The notes under the pieces were generated by a model. The model was not told where the DNA came from, did not search any database, and saw only the letters and a program-made list of their open reading frames with translations. Of a stretch of DNA of 64,000 nt, positions 58,901 to 64,000 are shown one piece after another (position 1 is the stretch's first letter; each line of letters begins with the position of its first letter). This DNA comes from Onchocerca volvulus (taxonomy: Eukaryota; Nematoda; Chromadorea; Rhabditida; Onchocercidae). Position numbers and translations under genes: made by a program. The DNA lies in the NCBI GenBank assembly GCA_000499405.2, contig HG738138.1, positions 22,647,154 through 22,711,153 on the forward strand, written 5' to 3'.

Positions 58901-61900
58901 AACCCTTGGCTAGTTCAGCATCGACCAATTTCTTCTGCTTCGTTAAGTTATTGAACTCGGTACGAAGGCTTGACATCTTGGTGTTCAAAGCATTTAGTTT
59001 AGCAATTGTTTCATCGAGCTCCTCAAATTCTTGATAAAAATTCATAAAAAAGAACTGATTGAAAAAGCTTTTCGACGTGCATAAAATAAGTCGTAAAGAA
59101 AACTGGAATGTACCAATGTGTTCATTTTTCGACAGGCAAAGATCTACAGTAAAAATATTTGTAAATAATTTATAAATTGCTTGAATCTGAGATTCTTAAT
59201 AGTCAGTGACCTTTCTTTCTTTGTTTTTTACCGATTATCATGCCTTCGTATTGAATGTCTATATGAAATAATGTCAAGAAATTATATGCAGGGTAAAAGC
59301 CTTCATTGCATGGCAACTTCATCCCTTTTCACCTATTTCTCTTCTATTTATTCAACAAAAATCTTTCTATGCTTTAAGTTGATTTCTAAACGACAGTAAA
59401 ACACACCTATATCTGATTTCACAAATTAAAAAGAAAAACTTAAGAATAACCATTTCCAATTTATCCTTTGTATTTTGCAATTGCTCCTCCAATTTCGCAT
59501 TCTTTGCCGCTTCTTCTTTTCGACTAGCTTCTAGCAATTTTACTTTTGCTTCCAAATCTTCTGCATGTACCTTACTTGCTATCAGTACACATCTGTAACA
59601 ATAAAAATCCTTAAATAACAGCGGTACATCGCGTTGATAAGAAAAATTGTCATTTTGATTAAAGGTCTAAATGGATCGAACGGCCATTTGTAATCTGAAA
59701 TCAGAATCTTGTCAGAATTATATCCAAAAAAAAAAAAGAAAAGGCAGTAATTAAGAAGATCGAGAAGATAAATTTGAAATTCCTCAAAAATTGATATGCA
59801 CAGTACTATATTATAAACAAAGATAAAAATACTATATTATAAATAAAGATAATAATGAATTGGGAATGAAAATTATTTTAAGCACAATAAAGCTTGATAT
59901 TAGAAACTGTTTAGAAAAAAAAAAATAAAAAAAAAAAAAAAAAAAAATAAGAGAAAAAAGAGTGTTTAAGGCCAAGAAATAAAAAAAAAAAAACCTTCAA
60001 TTTAAAAAGAAGCGCAAATATTTGTGAATTCTGTTAAAGTACTTTTAAAATTTAAATAAAAGATTTGTAATATTTCTTTTAGAGAAGAATCACAAAAAAA
60101 CCTTTCTGTTTCCAAGTTTGCCATTTCTGCTCGCATTTTATCAACTTCTGCCGAAATTGTCCATAATCGACTATTTTCTGCAGTCTGGATTAAATCGTAG
60201 AAGAAATGGTTTTGCATTTTTTTCAATTCTTTAAATTTATTGACGATTAAAAATTTCTAAACTTGAAGAACTTGAGCACTTAAATTTGTTTGTTATTCTG
60301 AACTTATAGCATTCTAAAGTTTGTGCTATTATCATAAATAAAGAAAGGAATGGATAATTGAGAAACTTATATATTTACATGTGGTAGTCTATAATATCAA
60401 GAAAGGATAGTAATCTAATGACATTTAGCCGTAAGCACTCCTGCAAGTACAATTAATCAATAACTACTTTTCAACATCGATTCATTACGAGACTAAGCTT
60501 TATCAAGCTTAAAAATTTGATTCTAAGTTCCCTATTTTGAAGATCATGGGTTTCATTCTTATCACTAACGGTTAAACTAAAATGTTAACAGAATCATACC
60601 ATAAAATCAAGTTTTTGTTGCAACGAAATGATCTTGTTTTCAAGGCCTCGATTCAATTTCTGAAGATGTCCAAGTGATCGAGCCTCAATCTAAAACGGAC
60701 CAATTTCAGTAATCATTAGGTCAAAAATTTATTAATTGCAGGATAATCTAGCTAAGAAATTATTTTATGGAATTATTTGCTTTGTTCTCATACTAATTGG
60801 AAATTCCAAACTCGAAAATTTTGCAAAAACTGATTAAATCACATTTCTTTTTTATTTTTGAATAAGCAAGTGATAATTTGATTAAAGCATAAAAATATAT
60901 ATAAAATTCTTCAAAGAACAAAAAAACTTAATTTAAAGAAAAAAAGAAAAAAAAGAAGCATTAAACAAATTGATGTTTCTTAGACAAAAAATGAAACAAA
61001 TTTAAATCACGATGCTGTTATACAGTTTGCTAATTTACTAGAAAAAAATCTTTTGGCTATTATCTACTTACAGGAAATTAAAAAAAAATGCACTACTGTT
61101 GTAATTTTCTCATTTACATGAGATCGATTATTATGAAATTAATTATTATATGATTATTAGATATGCATAATTAATAAACAAATAAAGTTAATAATTACGT
61201 ATTTTTTGCAATGCATCACAAATAAATGAACAACAAAGTGATAGATAAAAGCAATACTTTGAATAAGAAAGTAAACAAAAAGAGAATAGCCCTTCATGAA
61301 AATTACATCGAAGTACAAAAGTGAAGTACTAACTTTCAATTCGCGTAGACGCCTTCTTGCAAGCCATTGTCGAACTTGACACTGTATCATGACAATTTTT
61401 TTGTTATACTCGATCTGATGACGCCTCACCAGCCAACCACGCCAATATTTTTGAATTATGATCGCTTTTTGCTCGTATCGTAACTAAAATTGAAAATAAA
61501 TTAATAAGCAATAAGCCAAAAATATTAGCATAACAAAAATAAGAAAATATCAGAATTATTCAATTGAAACTAAAATTGATTAAAATTAAATTTAAAGTTT
61601 CAATTTCGATAAATTATCATTGATTGGAGCTTATAATGATTTGCAATTGAAACCTTGCTCAGAAATTTGAAAACAACAATTGTTCAGTTTCAGCTGAAGT
61701 TAATATATGAGGTCAAAAAGGCTGGAGTTAAAGAATCTTCAATGAGTAATTTAATTCAATGTAATATGAAATCAAAAAAAGAAAGCGGAAAAAAATGTAT
61801 AATTTTATATGTCCGGAACATGAAGAATTACTGAAAAAGAAATAAAACATGATAAATGAGCACACTAATTAGCAGCAAATATTCTCAAATGCAGTTCTGA

Positions 61901-64000
61901 TAGAGAAAATAATTGAAAAGCAAATAAAATGGTGTAGTTTAAAGGAGAACCGCTTTAAAAAAAAGAAAAAAAAACAATTGTTGATTTATAATAAAACCTT
62001 CATATTATATAAACGATAAGAAAGCGTCCACGAATTCAACCAAATTTTTCAGAAAAGAATTCAGATTAATTACCAAGTTCGCAAAATATGATGCAATCTT
62101 TGAAGTACAGAAGATGGCTATGAAAAAGAGGCAATCAGAATTTTTTAATTTATCCGAAACAATTATCAAACCTAGTCGAATTATATAAAAGTATTTCCAG
62201 TGCATTTTATGATACAAAATCGAGCAAGTATTACATTATTCTATTTATTTTTGCCAGTGGTCTAAAGGAGATCACTTAAAATCAAAGTAAGGAACAGACT
62301 AGAGATAAAGAGAAGTATGGCCAGAAATTCACATGGAACAATTCTTTTGATTTAAGCCTTAAAAACATCAAAAAGAAAAAAAAAGAAAAAAAACTGAATC
62401 AATTATCTCCCCAAAAAAGAAAAATAATCTGAATTTGATTCAACGAAAAAGAGCACCTAGAATAATCAAAAAGAAGAAAATTTTTCATTTCTACATCAAA
62501 AAATGAATTTTTTTTTCAGGAATTTTTAAGGAATTTTACCAGAAAAGCGACACTACGCGTCATATTGATATATAGAGAATGAAATGACCTTGGAAATCTC
62601 ATGTAATTCTTCTTGATTAGCCAATGAAAGGCTCATTAAATGTTCGCAAGAATTCTATTGAATGTACCAATAATTAATCTGATCAATAAAGTAATTTTGA
62701 AAAGGAAAAATCATATTTTTATCGCAAAGGAACTATAATAATGCGAAACTTGATCAAATACCTTTTTTATGCCAATGTCAGAGCGATCTTTAATCAAAAG
62801 AATAAAAAATTTTTAAATTATAACTACAGATAAGCTGCAATCTGAATTTGCCTGTAATATATTTCAATGAAATTGTGTTAATAATATTCGGGTGATTTAA
62901 CAGTATAATGTTTATTAAGAATAATATAATTAGAATTACTGAAATCATAATTAGTTGCATATGATCTCAACATGTACTCATTAAATAATATAAATTCGTA
63001 ATTGCTGATATAAATCAATTTTTCCATGTGTATGTTCCCTGTCAACAATCAATTTATTTCCATAATAATCGTCATTTTTAACAGATATCAGATCCTCGAT
63101 CCAATAATGCTTTCTCTTTAAACTTTTAAATACTAATTTATAAATATTTGGGTTAATGTGGAACATATGCAATTGCTTCTCTGATTTCAGCATTGTAATC
63201 TTGAGAAGAAATATTATGTACATTTTGAAAAATTTTTCCCTCTGAAGGATGCATCTGAGAGAAGAATTTGATGCACTACTTGAGATATTACCTACTTATC
63301 AATGCTTTATCAAGATTTTAAATACCTTTTCCAATTTCTGACGTATCACTGATGCTCGATAACGGGTTTGTATCATGATAATGACTGCTTTCAGCAACCT
63401 ATAACGACGCTGCGCTGCATAACGACGAAATACAGTTTGTATGCATATTGTAGCACGATGCATTTGAAGATATTTTATGCGCCTGTACATCAGAAATGCA
63501 CGAGCGTAAAGCTAAAAGATCTTCCAGAATTGAAACAATTTTAAATTAATTGAAATTTAATTTGATGAATTTTAATCCTATTCCATGAAAAATAAGATAC
63601 AATTGGAAAAAAAAAATAAGTATATGGAAAACACCTGAATCTTGAGTAGTGATTCTTTAATATGTTGATATTTTTTGCGACAGATATAGCCTTTCCAAAT
63701 CTTCTGGATTATTACTGTTGAATTTACCAATTTTTCATGGAGTACTCTTTCTAGCACAGCTACTTGTCCAGTTCGAAAAAATATCTTTGTCTTACCCAAG
63801 GCAAACATTTTATTCTGCAATTAATAGTAGCATTGTAATAAAGGAAACTTACTTATTGCAATTAGTAGCACTAATAATTAAAAAGCGTATAATTAAGGAA
63901 ATTTTTTTTACAAAGAAATTAATTAAAATCCGTCAGAATTCAATTATAAAATTTCAAATCATCAGATCTAGAGTTAAAATCTTATTCATAAAAGAATAAT
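46982..64000 (-). CDS. hum-2: Unconventional myosin V heavy chain (HUM-2 type), 5' part beyond window
   Basis: A class V myosin, the actin-based motor that carries vesicles, organelles and mRNA. Only the end of the motor is in the window: exon 63635-63814 has MFALGKTKIFFRTGQVAVLE (converter) and the first IQ motif (VIIQKIWKGYICRKKY). IQ motifs continue in 63326-63511 (CIQTVFRRYAAQRRYR) and 61334-61483 (IIIQKYWRGWLVRR, MIQCQVRQWLARRRL). Coiled-coil exons follow: 60600-60689, about 60109-60205, 59448-59593, 58910-59035, 58594-58698, 57902-58026, 57448-57560, 57170-57292, 56466-56660 and 56181-56262. After a 5-kb intron come 50589-50675 and 50188-50277. The globular cargo-binding DIL domain spans about 49900 to 46982: LTPCLPAYLLLAAFRYYDHI, WLVNSWRLLNLLRQYNGE, LLNFIQNKLRVYGADSVLLG, RETLEPLVQASHLLQSKK and FEERRLSPDFL, ending FNLETLSLPTCLHLQAV. 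Domain order matches metazoan myosin V. The final TTTGTAAGT resembles a donor, so a further short exon is possible. Coiled-coil exon limits are approximate. Confidence 0.94.
50709..50760. repeat. Poly(A) tract with periodic G in a myosin V intron
   Basis: Runs of about ten A interrupted by single G repeat every 9 to 11 bases. Similar A-rich tracts occur at 59918-59992. They are simple-sequence DNA and prone to length error in assemblies. Confidence 0.9.
51035..51088 (-). CDS. hum-2: Candidate 54-nt cassette exon of myosin V
   Basis: On the minus strand a TTTCTATCAG acceptor opens an 18-codon frame, LTFSTDDFESDILSHSKS, that ends at a consensus GTAAGTG donor. Both ends are phase 0, matching the flanking exons that end ASSK and begin KSID, so it can be included or skipped without changing frame. 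It sits alone inside the otherwise empty 5.5-kb intron between the coiled coil and the tail, the same general place where vertebrate MYO5A has alternatively spliced exons. The acidic and serine-rich composition fits a linker. Confidence 0.55.
51089..56180. other. Large myosin V intron without further exons
   Basis: About 5 kb of AT-rich intron. Plus-strand frames at 54314-54511 and 54499-54771 are open but lack any motif or splice support. No nested gene is claimed. Confidence 0.5.

Overview
The window looks like nuclear DNA of a parasitic nematode, most likely a filarial (onchocercid) worm. It is very AT-rich. Genes are split into many small exons with short introns, and several start codons lie a few bases behind a pyrimidine-rich AG of the kind used for spliced-leader trans-splicing. 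The gene content is animal, with nematode-specific families (SSP/MSP-domain sperm proteins, a worm-type CK1/TTBK kinase, an ALG-3/4-like Argonaute). The species assignment is inference; no database search was possible.

Layout, left to right. 1-2257: no convincing gene. 2258-7320 (+): SART1/Snu66, a U4/U6.U5 tri-snRNP splicing factor. 8864-11774 (-): a CDF/SLC30 zinc transporter, convergent with SART1. 11775-20971: about 9 kb with no supported gene. 20972-21042 (-): tRNA-Gln(UUG). 23243-30151 (-): an Argonaute with PAZ, MID and PIWI domains and an intact DEDH tetrad; its wording most resembles the spermatogenesis Argonautes ALG-3/4, and it carries a low-complexity insert in PAZ. 32364-34379 (-) and 35081-37412 (-): a tandem pair of membrane-anchored SSP/MSP-domain genes with shared intron positions. 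37851-40140 (+): a CK1/TTBK-family kinase, divergent from the second MSP gene. 42123-44185 (-): an HDHD2-type HAD-fold protein. 44418-44684 (-): one orphan coding exon. 45227-45400 (+): a weak histone-fold-like remnant. 46982-64000 (-): an unconventional myosin V (HUM-2 type) running off the right edge; the motor domain is mostly outside the window.

The middle of the window (23-40 kb) groups genes whose best-known C. elegans relatives are spermatogenesis-enriched: ALG-3/4, SSP/MSP proteins and TTBK-like kinases. This suggests a male-germline gene neighbourhood, which is the most interesting feature at the regional scale. The remaining genes are housekeeping: splicing, zinc export, HAD-fold protein, actin-based transport.

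Exon boundaries were read by hand from GT/AG sites, reading phase and family alignment from memory. The two MSP genes and the HDHD2 gene close perfectly in phase (660, 774 and 789 nt). The 5' end of the Argonaute and the 3' ends of SART1 and the zinc transporter are unresolved.
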